DNA from: Bacteroidetes bacterium UBA2322 | Lineage (GTDB): Bacteria; Bacteroidota; Bacteroidia; Chitinophagales; UBA2359 | DNA length: 14,894 bases | Assembly: GCA_002345145.1 (NCBI GenBank) | Contig: DDVC01000246.1 | Coordinates: 1-14,894, forward strand | Reading direction: 5' to 3' | Shown: one piece after another, positions 1-7,292 of the stretch | Position numbering within the stretch: the stretch's first letter is position 1 | Layout of the letters: every line of letters starts with the position of its first letter | The notes under the pieces: generated by a model | Database searches by the model: none | What the model saw: the letters and a program-made list of their open reading frames with translations, nothing else | What the model was told of the DNA's origin: nothing | Translations under genes and position numbers: made by a program

Positions 1-173
1 ACGGTTTGCAGATGAGTTTATGCCTTCAGACCTTATCAATGCTGCTTAACTAAACACAACCGATACCTCATTTACAACCCAAACGCATTGGCATTTACTC
101 TATGTATGGCACTCATGGTGGTAATTAGTGCGCAATTGATAAAAATCATTTGCGGAAGTAACTTATGTTATGG

Positions 174-201
174 TTTAACGCTTAAAAACAAGGTAACTTT
201 G
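174..201 (+). promoter_or_regulatory. Probable promoter of the S74 repeat-protein gene
   Basis: TAACTTTG at 194-201 matches the Bacteroidota -7 consensus TAnnTTTG exactly. A weak -33-like TTTA lies at 174-177, only 16 bases upstream instead of the usual 19-21, so the upstream element is doubtful. Transcription would start near 208, leaving a leader of about 29 bases before the ATG at 237. The assignment rests on consensus matching and position only. Confidence 0.45.
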
Positions 202-236
202 AAATAAATTAGTTACTTAGTTTTAAATCATTTACC

Positions 237-2624
237 ATGAAGCAGTTCACCTTTCTTTTTCTGTTTAGTTTAGTAGGGGCAATAGTTAGCAATTTATTTG
301 CTCAGGCTCCGCAGCTCATCAACTATCAGGCGGTAGCACGCAATACAAACGGGCAGATTTTGGCTAACCAAGTTGTATTGGTGCGGTTATCGGTAAGTCA
401 AAGCACTGCCGGCGGCACCATTCAGTATCAGGAAACGCACAATCTTACCGCCAATGCACAAGGATTAATAACCTTGCAAATAGGTGGAGGTACGCCAAAC
501 AGCGGCACCTTTACCGATATTACCTGGGCAGACGGACAACCCAAATTCCTCCAAATAGAACTCGACCCCGATGGTGCAGGTGTTCAACCTTTTGTGAACA
601 TGGGTAGCCAGCAATTGGTGAGTGTGCCGTATGCAATTTACAGTGAAAACACAAGGGAAATTAGAAAAAATAGCAGTAACCTTACAGTAGCATCTAATTA
701 TGCACTAACCGGAACCAATAATACGGCGCTTGGCTTACAAGCATTGAGTAATAATACCACTGGAACAGCTAATACAGCCGGAGGCATTTTTGCCTTATTC
801 TCAAACACAACAGGAATCAACAATACTGCTTATGGCAATTATGCGCTTAATAATAATAACCAAGGAAACTTCAATGTTGGTATAGGAAGCAATGCACTAA
901 ATTACAATACAAATGGCGGCAATAATGTGGCAATAGGTTATAACAGCCTTTTCTGGAACACAGGTGGTCAATCTAATTTGGCAGTAGGGTCAGAAGCCTT
1001 ACAAGACAATACCACAGGAAGTTACAATGTAGCAATGGGCAGAGGGGCTTTGTTTTCAAATAAAAGCAACAATGCAATGACCGCAGTGGGTTATAATGCC
1101 CTGTATTATGCCGCTAATGGCACCAACGCACTAACAACTAACAATACTGCCGTAGGATACGAAGCGCTAAAAGGTGGTAGCAATGCCGCCAATAATACCG
1201 GAATTGATAATACAGCAGTAGGTTCGCAATCGCTTCGATTAAATACTACCGGCTATGTTAACACTGCTATTGGTTCTCAAACACTGTATGCCAATACCAC
1301 AGGCGCTGCCAATACCGCGGGGGGGGCTCAGGTTTTGTACGCAAACTTAGATGGGGAGGGTAATACCGGTTATGGGCACAAATCTCTTTTTGCAAACGTA
1401 ACCGGCGATCAGAATACCGCTACCGGTTTGTTTGCACTCTTTAGCAGTCTTGGTTCTTACAATACTGCAAATGGCGCATCATCGCTTTACAATAACACAT
1501 CGGGCAATTACAATACCGGCGTAGGGGCTTCGGCACTTTTGGGAAACACTACCGGAATTAATAATACTGCTTTGGGTTATGGAGCTAATGTTTCAGCAGG
1601 CAACCTCAACAATGCAACCGCCATTGGCGCTTTTGCTTTGGCAGGAGCCAGCAACTGCTTAGTGCTGGGTAGTATAAATGGTGTAAATAGCGCTACTGCC
1701 GATACCAAAGTGGGTATAGGCACTACCACCCCAAGCAAAAAATTTGAGGTGGCGGGTGGCGATGCCCTTATTCATGGGCTTACCATAGGTAAAGGCGGTG
1801 GACTTATTTCTACCTGTACTGCCGTAGGAGCCAATGCCTTAAATGCCAATACTACCGGCGACTGGAATACTGCCTATGGATATAATACCTTGCAATTAAA
1901 TAGTACCGGACACAGAAACACTGCCACCGGAGCAGTTGCTTTAAATAAAAATACTACCGGCTACCATAATACCGGTATTGGTACTGATGCTCTAAGAGAA
2001 AATACTACCGGATTTCAGAACACCGCCTTAGGATATATGGCATTGGTTAACAACACCACCGGCGATTACAATACTGCTATTGGGGTAAATACCGGACCTA
2101 CCGGATCCTCTGCGGCTAATTTACAAAATACCACCTGTGTGGGCATTGATGCAACAGTTACGGCAAGTAATCAGGTAAGGATAGGCAATGCTTTTGTTAC
2201 CTCCATAGGCGGACAAGTAGGCTGGTCAACCCTAAGTGATGCCCGATTTAAAGAAAGCGTACAAGAAACCGTGCCCGGATTGGCTTTTATTACCAAACTC
2301 CGACCGGTTACTTACCAAGTAAACAGAGCCACACTCAACAACTATATGGGCGTTATAAGTAGTTTGCCGGCTGAGGAGCGTAACGCTAAAAGCGAGGTAA
2401 TCACCGGTTTCCTTGCCCAAGATGTAGAGCAGGCTGCCCATGCAGCAGGCTTTGATTTTAGCGGGGTGGATAAACCTAAAAACGACCATGACTTGTATGG
2501 GCTCCGCTATGCCGAGTTTGTAGTGCCCCTTGTAAAAGCTGTACAGGAGCAGCAGCAGATGATTGAAGAGCTTAAAAACCAAATAAACAAGCTACAAAGC
2601 CAAATCAATCAATTAAACAAATAG
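237..2624 (+). CDS. Secreted repeat protein with C-terminal S74 self-cleaving chaperone domain
   Basis: A 795-residue protein. Residues 1-23 are a signal peptide (MKQF start, hydrophobic core, cut near LFAQA). Residues 24-140 form a domain often seen at the N-terminus of secreted Bacteroidota proteins (INYQAVARNTNGQILANQ, VSVPYAIYSE). Residues 161-450 and 526-618 are 17-residue repeats of the form NTTGxxNTAxGxxALxx. They are separated by a linker with VGIGTTTPSKKFEVAG (492-507). The C-terminus from about 663 is a chaperone-of-endosialidase domain (peptidase S74). It carries SDARFK, with Ser667, Asp668 and Lys672 spaced as in known Ser-Lys self-cleaving members, so cleavage is expected between 667 and 668. 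The released 128-residue part ends in a coiled coil (about 763-795). In this family the chaperone drives trimerisation of a fibrous stalk, so a surface fibre or adhesin is the likely role. I see no T9SS sorting domain, so the export route beyond Sec is unclear. Confidence 0.9.
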   Translation: MKQFTFLFLFSLVGAIVSNLFAQAPQLINYQAVARNTNGQILANQVVLVRLSVSQSTAGGTIQYQETHNLTANAQGLITLQIGGGTPNSGTFTDITWADGQPKFLQIELDPDGAGVQPFVNMGSQQLVSVPYAIYSENTREIRKNSSNLTVASNYALTGTNNTALGLQALSNNTTGTANTAGGIFALFSNTTGINNTAYGNYALNNNNQGNFNVGIGSNALNYNTNGGNNVAIGYNSLFWNTGGQSNLAVGSEALQDNTTGSYNVAMGRGALFSNKSNNAMTAVGYNALYYAANGTNALTTNNTAVGYEALKGGSNAANNTGIDNTAVGSQSLRLNTTGYVNTAIGSQTLYANTTGAANTAGGAQVLYANLDGEGNTGYGHKSLFANVTGDQNTATGLFALFSSLGSYNTANGASSLYNNTSGNYNTGVGASALLGNTTGINNTALGYGANVSAGNLNNATAIGAFALAGASNCLVLGSINGVNSATADTKVGIGTTTPSKKFEVAGGDALIHGLTIGKGGGLISTCTAVGANALNANTTGDWNTAYGYNTLQLNSTGHRNTATGAVALNKNTTGYHNTGIGTDALRENTTGFQNTALGYMALVNNTTGDYNTAIGVNTGPTGSSAANLQNTTCVGIDATVTASNQVRIGNAFVTSIGGQVGWSTLSDARFKESVQETVPGLAFITKLRPVTYQVNRATLNNYMGVISSLPAEERNAKSEVITGFLAQDVEQAAHAAGFDFSGVDKPKNDHDLYGLRYAEFVVPLVKAVQEQQQMIEELKNQINKLQSQINQLNK
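717..2090 (+). repeat. In-frame 51-bp (17-residue) repeats encoding the stalk
   Basis: About twenty tandem units lie inside the S74 gene, in two blocks (roughly 717-1586 and 1812-2090). The consensus is N-T-T-G-x-x-N-T-A-x-G-x-x-A-L-x-x. Four consecutive units beginning at residues 538, 555, 572 and 589 keep an exact 17-residue period. Bases differ between units more than residues do, so these are old repeats under protein-level selection. Glycine and asparagine at fixed places suggest a beta-roll or trimeric beta-prism, as in YadA-like heads. That structural reading is inference. Confidence 0.85.
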
Positions 2625-2646
2625 TTATTACTACCCCCCCAAAAGC

Positions 2647-2797
2647 CAGAGCCGATTTATTCTGTCCTACACGCTGTTTTTCTGAAAAAAAGGCATTAAA
2701 ACCCTAAAAATGCACCCCAAAATCTTGAAAAAACGGACAATATAAACTCCCCCCTTTTTTGAGTGGGGGCTGGGGAGAGAACAAATCGGCTCTGCCC
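2647..2797. repeat. Dispersed hairpin repeat with inverted partial copy
   Basis: The core at 2744-2797 is a C-rich/G-rich hairpin (AACTCCCCCC, then GAGTGGGGGCTGGGGAG) followed by AAATCGGCTCTGCCC. A diverged copy of the same layout lies at 9857-9905. In addition 2647-2664 is the inverted complement of 2777-2794 with 16 of 18 bases matching. The two ends of this 151-base segment therefore form terminal inverted repeats around the hairpin. No reading frame is convincing here. The layout suggests a small non-coding dispersed element. Confidence 0.65.
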
Positions 2798-2834
2798 AAA
2801 AGCCGCTTTAAAGCTACAAACCGCATTTTTTTTC

Positions 2835-2866
2835 TTTGCACAGGTGAGCAAATAGGTTTAACTTTG
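2835..2866 (+). promoter_or_regulatory. Promoter of the dockerin-like secreted protein gene
   Basis: TTTG at 2835-2838 and TAACTTTG at 2859-2866 are separated by exactly 20 bases. This is the textbook Bacteroidota arrangement for the primary sigma factor (TTTG, 19-21 bases, TAnnTTTG). The expected start of transcription is near 2873, leaving a 68-base leader before the ATG at 2941. It is the best promoter match in the window, and it shows that the gene need not depend on readthrough from the upstream S74 gene. Confidence 0.7.
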
Positions 2867-2940
2867 CTAAAAAAAAGTACCTTTACCCTCCGCAATAAAG
2901 CACCAGGGTTATTTACTCGCCCACCTAAAAATTACCCGAT

Positions 2941-3822
2941 ATGAAAAAACTTAGTTTTCTGATTCAGATAGTTGTTTTTTGCTGCCTAAGCCTGTATATA
3001 CAGGCACAATCCCTATCGCCGCAGGTAGTGGCATCGGGCGGCACAGTGCTTACCGCCGGCGGTTACTCGCTTGCCTACACCGTAGGCGAAACAGCTACTG
3101 CCACCCTCTCATCGGGCAGCAATATACTTACACAAGGTTTTCATCAGCCCGATTTACAAACATTGGTAAAAATGCTGGCAAAAGTGTATTTACAAGGACC
3201 CTTTAACGGCGCTACCATGAACACCTCACTCCAAACCGCCCCTTCTGTATTTCCCTTGGCACAGCCCTACGGCGGCGCACCTTGGAACTACAACGGCGCC
3301 GAAAACCTGCTATCGGTGCCGGCTAATGCGGTAGATTGGCTGTTTGTGGAGCTGCGCGATGCCAGTTTTAACCCCGTTGCCGGTGGTAAACGCGCCGTAC
3401 TGCTGCTCTCCGATGGCACCCTGCGCGATGTGGACGGCACTGCCGGCGCTACTTTTACCGGCGCAGTACCCGGCAATTATTATATAATAGTGCGCCACCG
3501 AAACCACTTAGCAGTGATGAGCGCCGCACAAATAACACTGCCCAATGCCTTAGCTTATGACTTTACCACCGCCGCCGCACAAGCATTTGGACCCAACCAA
3601 CAAAAAGCCCTAACCGGTGGCGCGTTTGGCTTATACGCCGGCGATTTTAACGCCGATGGTGTAATTACCGTTGCCGATTTTAACTTTTTTAGCGCCAATG
3701 CCGCCCTCATTAACGTGTATAACGATGCCGATGCCAACCTTGACAAACAAATAACCGTAGCCGATTTTAACCTCTACCAGCCCAATGCCAGTACCATAGG
3801 CATACAACAAGTAAGATATTAA
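2941..3822 (+). CDS. Small secreted protein with two dockerin-like calcium loops
   Basis: A 293-residue protein. Residues 1-23 are a clear signal peptide ending in IQAQ. Residues 24-70 (QVVASGGTVLTAGGYSLAYT, ILTQGFHQP) form a small beta-rich unit common at the start of secreted Bacteroidota proteins. Residues about 77-220 (KVYLQGPFNGA, PWNYNGAENLLSVP, VDWLFVELRD) form a domain often found before dockerin-like ends. The C-terminus holds two 12-residue loops, D235-x-N-x-D239-G-x-I-x-x-x-D246 and D264-x-N-x-D268-x-x-I-x-x-x-D275. Both have the Asp/Asn pattern of dockerin type I calcium sites. I see no T9SS sorting domain after them; the protein ends 18 residues past the second loop. It may stay in the periplasm or attach to a partner through the dockerin-like module. 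Function unknown. Confidence 0.85.
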   Translation: MKKLSFLIQIVVFCCLSLYIQAQSLSPQVVASGGTVLTAGGYSLAYTVGETATATLSSGSNILTQGFHQPDLQTLVKMLAKVYLQGPFNGATMNTSLQTAPSVFPLAQPYGGAPWNYNGAENLLSVPANAVDWLFVELRDASFNPVAGGKRAVLLLSDGTLRDVDGTAGATFTGAVPGNYYIIVRHRNHLAVMSAAQITLPNALAYDFTTAAAQAFGPNQQKALTGGAFGLYAGDFNADGVITVADFNFFSANAALINVYNDADANLDKQITVADFNLYQPNASTIGIQQVRY

Positions 3823-3855
3823 ACAACTATTGGCTACTACAACTGTATTAAATTC

Positions 3856-3902
3856 AACGTTACCCCCAACTTTTAGCGCTAAAAATTGGGGGTAACGTTT
3901 TT
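3856..3902. terminator. Bidirectional terminator between converging genes
   Basis: Positions 3856-3899 form an almost perfect 44-base palindrome: 21 of 22 possible pairs match, with one C/A mismatch at 3870/3885. The outer arm is AACGTTACCCCCAA and the centre is the perfect palindrome TTTTAGCGCTAAAA. On the + strand the stem runs into TTTTT (3898-3902). On the minus strand only a short T/A-rich run follows. It lies 34 bases after the stop of the dockerin-like gene and 22 bases past the stop of the V-ATPase A gene, so it can end both transcripts. Confidence 0.85.
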
Positions 3903-3920
3903 AAGTGGTCAGTTAAATTT

Positions 3921-5714
3921 TTAGTTGCCCGCCACCGGCGCATCACCTTGGAGCAATTGGTGCCCTTGTAGCATTTCAAGAGCTTCGGTGTTGTAGTGGT
4001 TAAATTCGTCAGATTGGAAAGGGGTGTAGTTCATTTGCCGGAGGGCGTTTATGAGTTTTTTGAAAAAGGAACGCACCTGCACAAAATCGTCAAACGTAAG
4101 GAATTGCCGGCAAATAGTGAGGCAAAGGCGGGTCATATACTGCTGGCGGTTGAGCGGAGTAAGCTGGTCAATAGCATCAAAGGCATCTTGCTGAAGGAGT
4201 ACAAAATCAAGTAGTTCGGCACGCCAAAAATGGAGGTGAAAATCGGTCGAAACACCATCATCGCCCAGTATATTAATTTGGTCGGCGGCATCTTTACCTT
4301 GCAAGAGTATGTTTTTAAGTTCTTGTACTTCTGCTAACCATGTATTACCGGCTATGGGGGCTATGTACCGGGCAAATTCGGGATATTCTATATACTTAGA
4401 GTAGCTTTCTATGGGGTCTATGGCGGGGTATCTTTTGCTGTCGGCACGGCGTTGCGATAGGGCATAAAAACATCGGGTAGCTTTTTTGGTAGCCTCGGTA
4501 ACGGGTTCTTTAAAATTTCCGCCGGCAGGCGAAACCGTACCCACAAAGGTAATGGCTCCGGTATGTTGGTTGTAGAGTTCTACCATGCCTGCCCGGGCAT
4601 AAAAATTAGAAATAACGGCAGGCAAGTCCACCGGATAAGCATCGGGACCGGGCAGGTCTTCTAACCTGTTAGCCATTTCGCGCAGCGCCTGCGCCCAGCG
4701 CGAGGTAGAATCGGCAAGTAACAGCACGCTTAGTCCCATGTTTCGGTAATACTCGCAAATGGTCATGGCAGTATAAACCGAAGCCTCCCTTGCCGATACG
4801 GGCATACTGGAGGTATTACCTATAATAACTGTGCGCTCTATGAGTTGTTTACCGGTTCGGGGGTCAATGAGTTCGGGAAATTCGGTAAAAATATCTACCA
4901 ATTCGTTGGCACGTTCGCCGCAGGCAGCCACCACCACTACATCGGCATCGGCTTGTTTGGCTATAGCTTGTTGCAGCACTGTTTTACCACACCCAAACGG
5001 ACCCGGAATAAAACCGGTGCCTCCTTTCATAATAGGGTGCAAGGTATCTAAAATGCGAATGCCGGTTTGCAGCAGTTGTCCGGGGCGTATTTTTTGCCGG
5101 TAGGCTTTCAGGGGCGTTTTTACCGCCCATGGTTGCACCATAGTTACGGGTATTTGCGCTCCGTTTTGGTTGGTAAGTACGGCTATGGTATCTGTAATGG
5201 TGTAATTGCCGGCAGGGGCTATCCATTGCAGGGTGTGGGGCTCGTTGGTAAGGGTAAAGGGCGCCATAATTTTATGCGGCAGCCCATGCTCCTGCACTTC
5301 GCCCAGCCAGTAGCCGGCTTGTATGGCAGCGCCCGGTTGGGCAAGGGGTTCAAACGCCCACAAACACGCTGTATCTAACGGATATGCCTGTTGCCCGCGC
5401 TGTAAAAACAAGCCTTCCAATTTATCTAAGTCGTTTTGCAGCCCGTCAAAATTTTTAGAAAGGAGCCCCGGACCCAGCGCTACTTCGAGCATACTGCCGC
5501 TAAAAGTAACCTTAGCGCCGCTTTTTATGCCGCGCGTACTGTCAAACACTTGTGCATAAACCGTTTTACCGCTTATTTTAATTACCTCGGCAATCAGCGT
5601 TTGCCCTTGATCATCGGCGCTGATATAACAAATTTCGTTTTGTCTTACTTCGCCTTGCGGCTCTATCAGTAGCAGGTTGGCAATAATGCCTTTAATGAAG
5701 CCGGTGGTGTTCAT
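3921..5714 (-). CDS. atpA: V-type ATPase / ATP synthase catalytic subunit A
   Basis: A 597-residue protein of normal length for a prokaryotic V-type A subunit. It is the catalytic nucleotide-binding subunit of the cytoplasmic V1 head, coupling ATP to proton or sodium movement. Visible motifs: the P-loop GPFGCGKT at 238-245, the catalytic-glutamate motif GER at 266-268, the conserved LLLADSTSRWAQALREM at 331-347, and VSPAGGNFKEPVTEAT at 394-409. The A-specific non-homologous insertion (about 115-200, including GEVQEHGLPHKIMAP) is present, which separates it from subunit B and from F-type beta. It is the third gene of an E / DUF2764 / A run and starts 45 bases after the DUF2764 stop. The usual next genes (B, D, I, K) do not follow; a strong hairpin lies 22 bases past the stop. 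The reading frame looks intact and all catalytic motifs are kept. Confidence 0.97.
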   Translation of the reverse strand: MNTTGFIKGIIANLLLIEPQGEVRQNEICYISADDQGQTLIAEVIKISGKTVYAQVFDSTRGIKSGAKVTFSGSMLEVALGPGLLSKNFDGLQNDLDKLEGLFLQRGQQAYPLDTACLWAFEPLAQPGAAIQAGYWLGEVQEHGLPHKIMAPFTLTNEPHTLQWIAPAGNYTITDTIAVLTNQNGAQIPVTMVQPWAVKTPLKAYRQKIRPGQLLQTGIRILDTLHPIMKGGTGFIPGPFGCGKTVLQQAIAKQADADVVVVAACGERANELVDIFTEFPELIDPRTGKQLIERTVIIGNTSSMPVSAREASVYTAMTICEYYRNMGLSVLLLADSTSRWAQALREMANRLEDLPGPDAYPVDLPAVISNFYARAGMVELYNQHTGAITFVGTVSPAGGNFKEPVTEATKKATRCFYALSQRRADSKRYPAIDPIESYSKYIEYPEFARYIAPIAGNTWLAEVQELKNILLQGKDAADQINILGDDGVSTDFHLHFWRAELLDFVLLQQDAFDAIDQLTPLNRQQYMTRLCLTICRQFLTFDDFVQVRSFFKKLINALRQMNYTPFQSDEFNHYNTEALEMLQGHQLLQGDAPVAGN

Positions 5715-5759
5715 AGTTGGAGTTTAAGAGGTGGTGGGCAGGTAAAAATGGCGGTTGGG

Positions 5760-6581
5760 TTAGGAGGTAGGGGCAAAAAAGGCTTTTTGGAGTATATCTT
5801 CTAAAAGCGGCGGTTTGGCAGATTGCCGGTTTAAGTGTGCCCACCGGTTGGCAAGCTGGCGCTGAAAGGCGTGAGCAATAATGCGTTCTATGCTGAAATA
5901 GTAAAAAAAAGATTCCGATTGGAGGAACTGCCAAATGAGGGTATCCAACAATTTTTCCCGATGCAGGGGATTTTCGTGTGTCCAGATTTCGGTAAGCTGC
6001 GCCAGTGGCACCAGCGATTCCTGCTCTGCTTTTGCCCTATATTTACCGGTCAGATAAGCCGTATATTCGGGCGCTACTAAGTGTTCCGACAAATCGGGTA
6101 ACCCATGTGGCACGTACTGCATGAGGGAAAAATTGCGTAGTTCGAGGGTAAATTTTGCCCATTTTTGCAGGAATGTGTTTGGGTATTGGAGTAAAAAGAA
6201 GAAATAATCTTGGGTCAGTTGTATTTCGGTGAGGGCATAAGGCTGTGCACTGGCGTGGTGCTGCCAGTGTTGTAAAATAAACTCCTCAATGTAGGGATAG
6301 GGGGTTAGTTTACCGGCGGCTATCTGCTTAATTTGGGAGGCAGAAAAATTGCCATCGGGCAAAAAAGGTTGTTGGGTTTGGTAAAGGGTATTGAGCAGGT
6401 TGGCATGGTCTATGGGCATATAAACCAAGCGGAGCAGGTAGAGGTCGTGGGGGTCAATAAAATCGGCAAAATGGTTGGCAAGGTTAGTTGGGAGCAGTTC
6501 CTCAGTAGTATCTAAGGAGATATTGGGCAGGCTGCTTACAATGCCGGCATATTGCTCCAATGATGCAGTAGGGTTACTCAT
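5760..6581 (-). CDS. DUF2764 protein of the V-ATPase cluster (C-like subunit)
   Basis: A 273-residue protein with no signal peptide or membrane segment. The N-terminal YAGIVSSLPNISLD (11-24) and the C-terminal helices REKLLDTLIW (208-217), FFYYFSIERIIAHA (225-238) and RWAHLN (246-251) fit my recollection of the DUF2764 family. In Bacteroidota and Chlamydiae V-ATPase operons this gene sits between subunits E and A, where other bacteria have subunit C. A structural role as the stalk-to-membrane C-like subunit is therefore likely but inferred from position and size. Its ATG overlaps the E stop by 8 bases (ATGAGTAA), implying translational coupling. Confidence 0.85.
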   Translation of the reverse strand: MSNPTASLEQYAGIVSSLPNISLDTTEELLPTNLANHFADFIDPHDLYLLRLVYMPIDHANLLNTLYQTQQPFLPDGNFSASQIKQIAAGKLTPYPYIEEFILQHWQHHASAQPYALTEIQLTQDYFFFLLQYPNTFLQKWAKFTLELRNFSLMQYVPHGLPDLSEHLVAPEYTAYLTGKYRAKAEQESLVPLAQLTEIWTHENPLHREKLLDTLIWQFLQSESFFYYFSIERIIAHAFQRQLANRWAHLNRQSAKPPLLEDILQKAFFAPTS

Positions 6582-7194
6582 GGCTGGGGGGTTCTTTAAA
6601 AATTTGGGCTATTTCGGGGTGCATAAACTGGGCAATAAAGGCGGCAAAGTCTTCATCGGTAAAAGAAAGCACATAGTTATCATCGGTTTTACCAATTTTA
6701 AAACCGGCTTTAAGGTTTGCGTTGGTATAAATGACAGGCTCCGTGTGCAACAACTGGGCAATTTGGCTTTGGAGGTAGTGCAAGAGGCTTTCTTCGGTGG
6801 CAGGGCTTAACTGTACGGTTAGCTGACCGTTAGGCTGGGGATATATACCCGATACTACCGTCAGCAAAACAGCCGCCAAGTTCTGTGGGTCTTGCAGGGT
6901 TTGGGCAATGGGTTCGTTAATGGTTTTAACCCTAATAAGTTGTGCAATATCTTGTTTAAGTTTTTGCAGGGCTTGGTTAATAACCATTCGCAGCTCGGCG
7001 TAGGTGCGCTGCGTAAGTTGTTGAGCGTCTTTTTGGGCTTGGTCTAAAAGAGCTTGTTTTTCTGCTTCGGCTTGGGTTACAATGGCTTCGGCTTTTTGGC
7101 GTGCTTGCTGAACAATGGCGGCGGCTTCTATTTCTGCTTTTTGAATGCCTTCATCGTACAGTTGTTGGGTAAGTTGTTGCAGTTTATTATCCAT
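6574..7194 (-). CDS. atpE: V-type ATPase subunit E (peripheral stalk)
   Basis: A 206-residue protein of typical length. Residues 1 to about 90 are a long charged Ala/Gln/Glu/Lys-rich helix (AEIEAAAIVQQARQKAEAIV), the peripheral-stalk coiled coil. Residues about 95-206 are the globular head-binding part, with the family motif LKAGFKIG (161-168) followed by LSFTDEDF (176-183). Subunit E pairs with a small G/H helix and holds the A3B3 head static against rotation. No G/H gene is visible here, as is common in Bacteroidota clusters. It is the first gene of the cluster, has its own probable promoter, and overlaps the next gene by 8 bases. Confidence 0.92.
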   Translation of the reverse strand: MDNKLQQLTQQLYDEGIQKAEIEAAAIVQQARQKAEAIVTQAEAEKQALLDQAQKDAQQLTQRTYAELRMVINQALQKLKQDIAQLIRVKTINEPIAQTLQDPQNLAAVLLTVVSGIYPQPNGQLTVQLSPATEESLLHYLQSQIAQLLHTEPVIYTNANLKAGFKIGKTDDNYVLSFTDEDFAAFIAQFMHPEIAQIFKEPPSHE

Positions 7195-7223
7195 GAGTAG
7201 GTTTGTAATGGTAAGCGGCAGGG

Positions 7224-7255
7224 TAAAAATAGGGTAAGTTTATTTTTTTTACAAA
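7224..7255 (-). promoter_or_regulatory. Probable promoter of the V-ATPase cluster
   Basis: On the minus strand TTTG (7255-7252) is followed after exactly 20 bases by TATTTTTA (7231-7224), which matches 7 of 8 positions of TAnnTTTG. Transcription would start near 7217 and leave a leader of about 23 bases before the subunit E ATG at 7194. This would make the E/DUF2764/A run a unit separate from the patatin gene, whose stop lies 98 bases upstream. Confidence 0.5.
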
Positions 7256-7292
7256 CAGGCAGGCAGTTTTTTAGTGCGGGTAAAGTTATGTT

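Noticed and set aside
2..49. Short open frame ending in TAA at 49, possibly the tail of an upstream gene
   Set aside because: Only 15 codons are visible and there is no recognisable motif; an open frame this short is expected by chance.
717..2090. Regular 51-bp repeats considered as a possible CRISPR array
   Set aside because: The repeats are in frame, vary in sequence, have no constant repeat/spacer division and encode a continuous 17-residue protein pattern.
237..2624. S74 protein considered as a prophage tail spike
   Set aside because: It has a signal peptide and a Bacteroidota secreted-protein N-terminus, and no phage genes are nearby. A host surface protein fits better.
2744..2797. Hairpin considered as the terminator of the S74 gene
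   Set aside because: On the + strand the stem is not followed by a T run, and it lies 120 bases past the stop. The T-rich side faces the opposite strand.
2759..2944. 61-codon + strand frame in the spacer before the dockerin-like gene
   Set aside because: It runs through the dispersed repeat and the promoter and overlaps the start of the next gene. It has no signal or domain.
3996..4214. 72-codon + strand frame opposite V-ATPase subunit A
   Set aside because: It lies wholly inside a well-supported catalytic gene in another frame; shadow frame.
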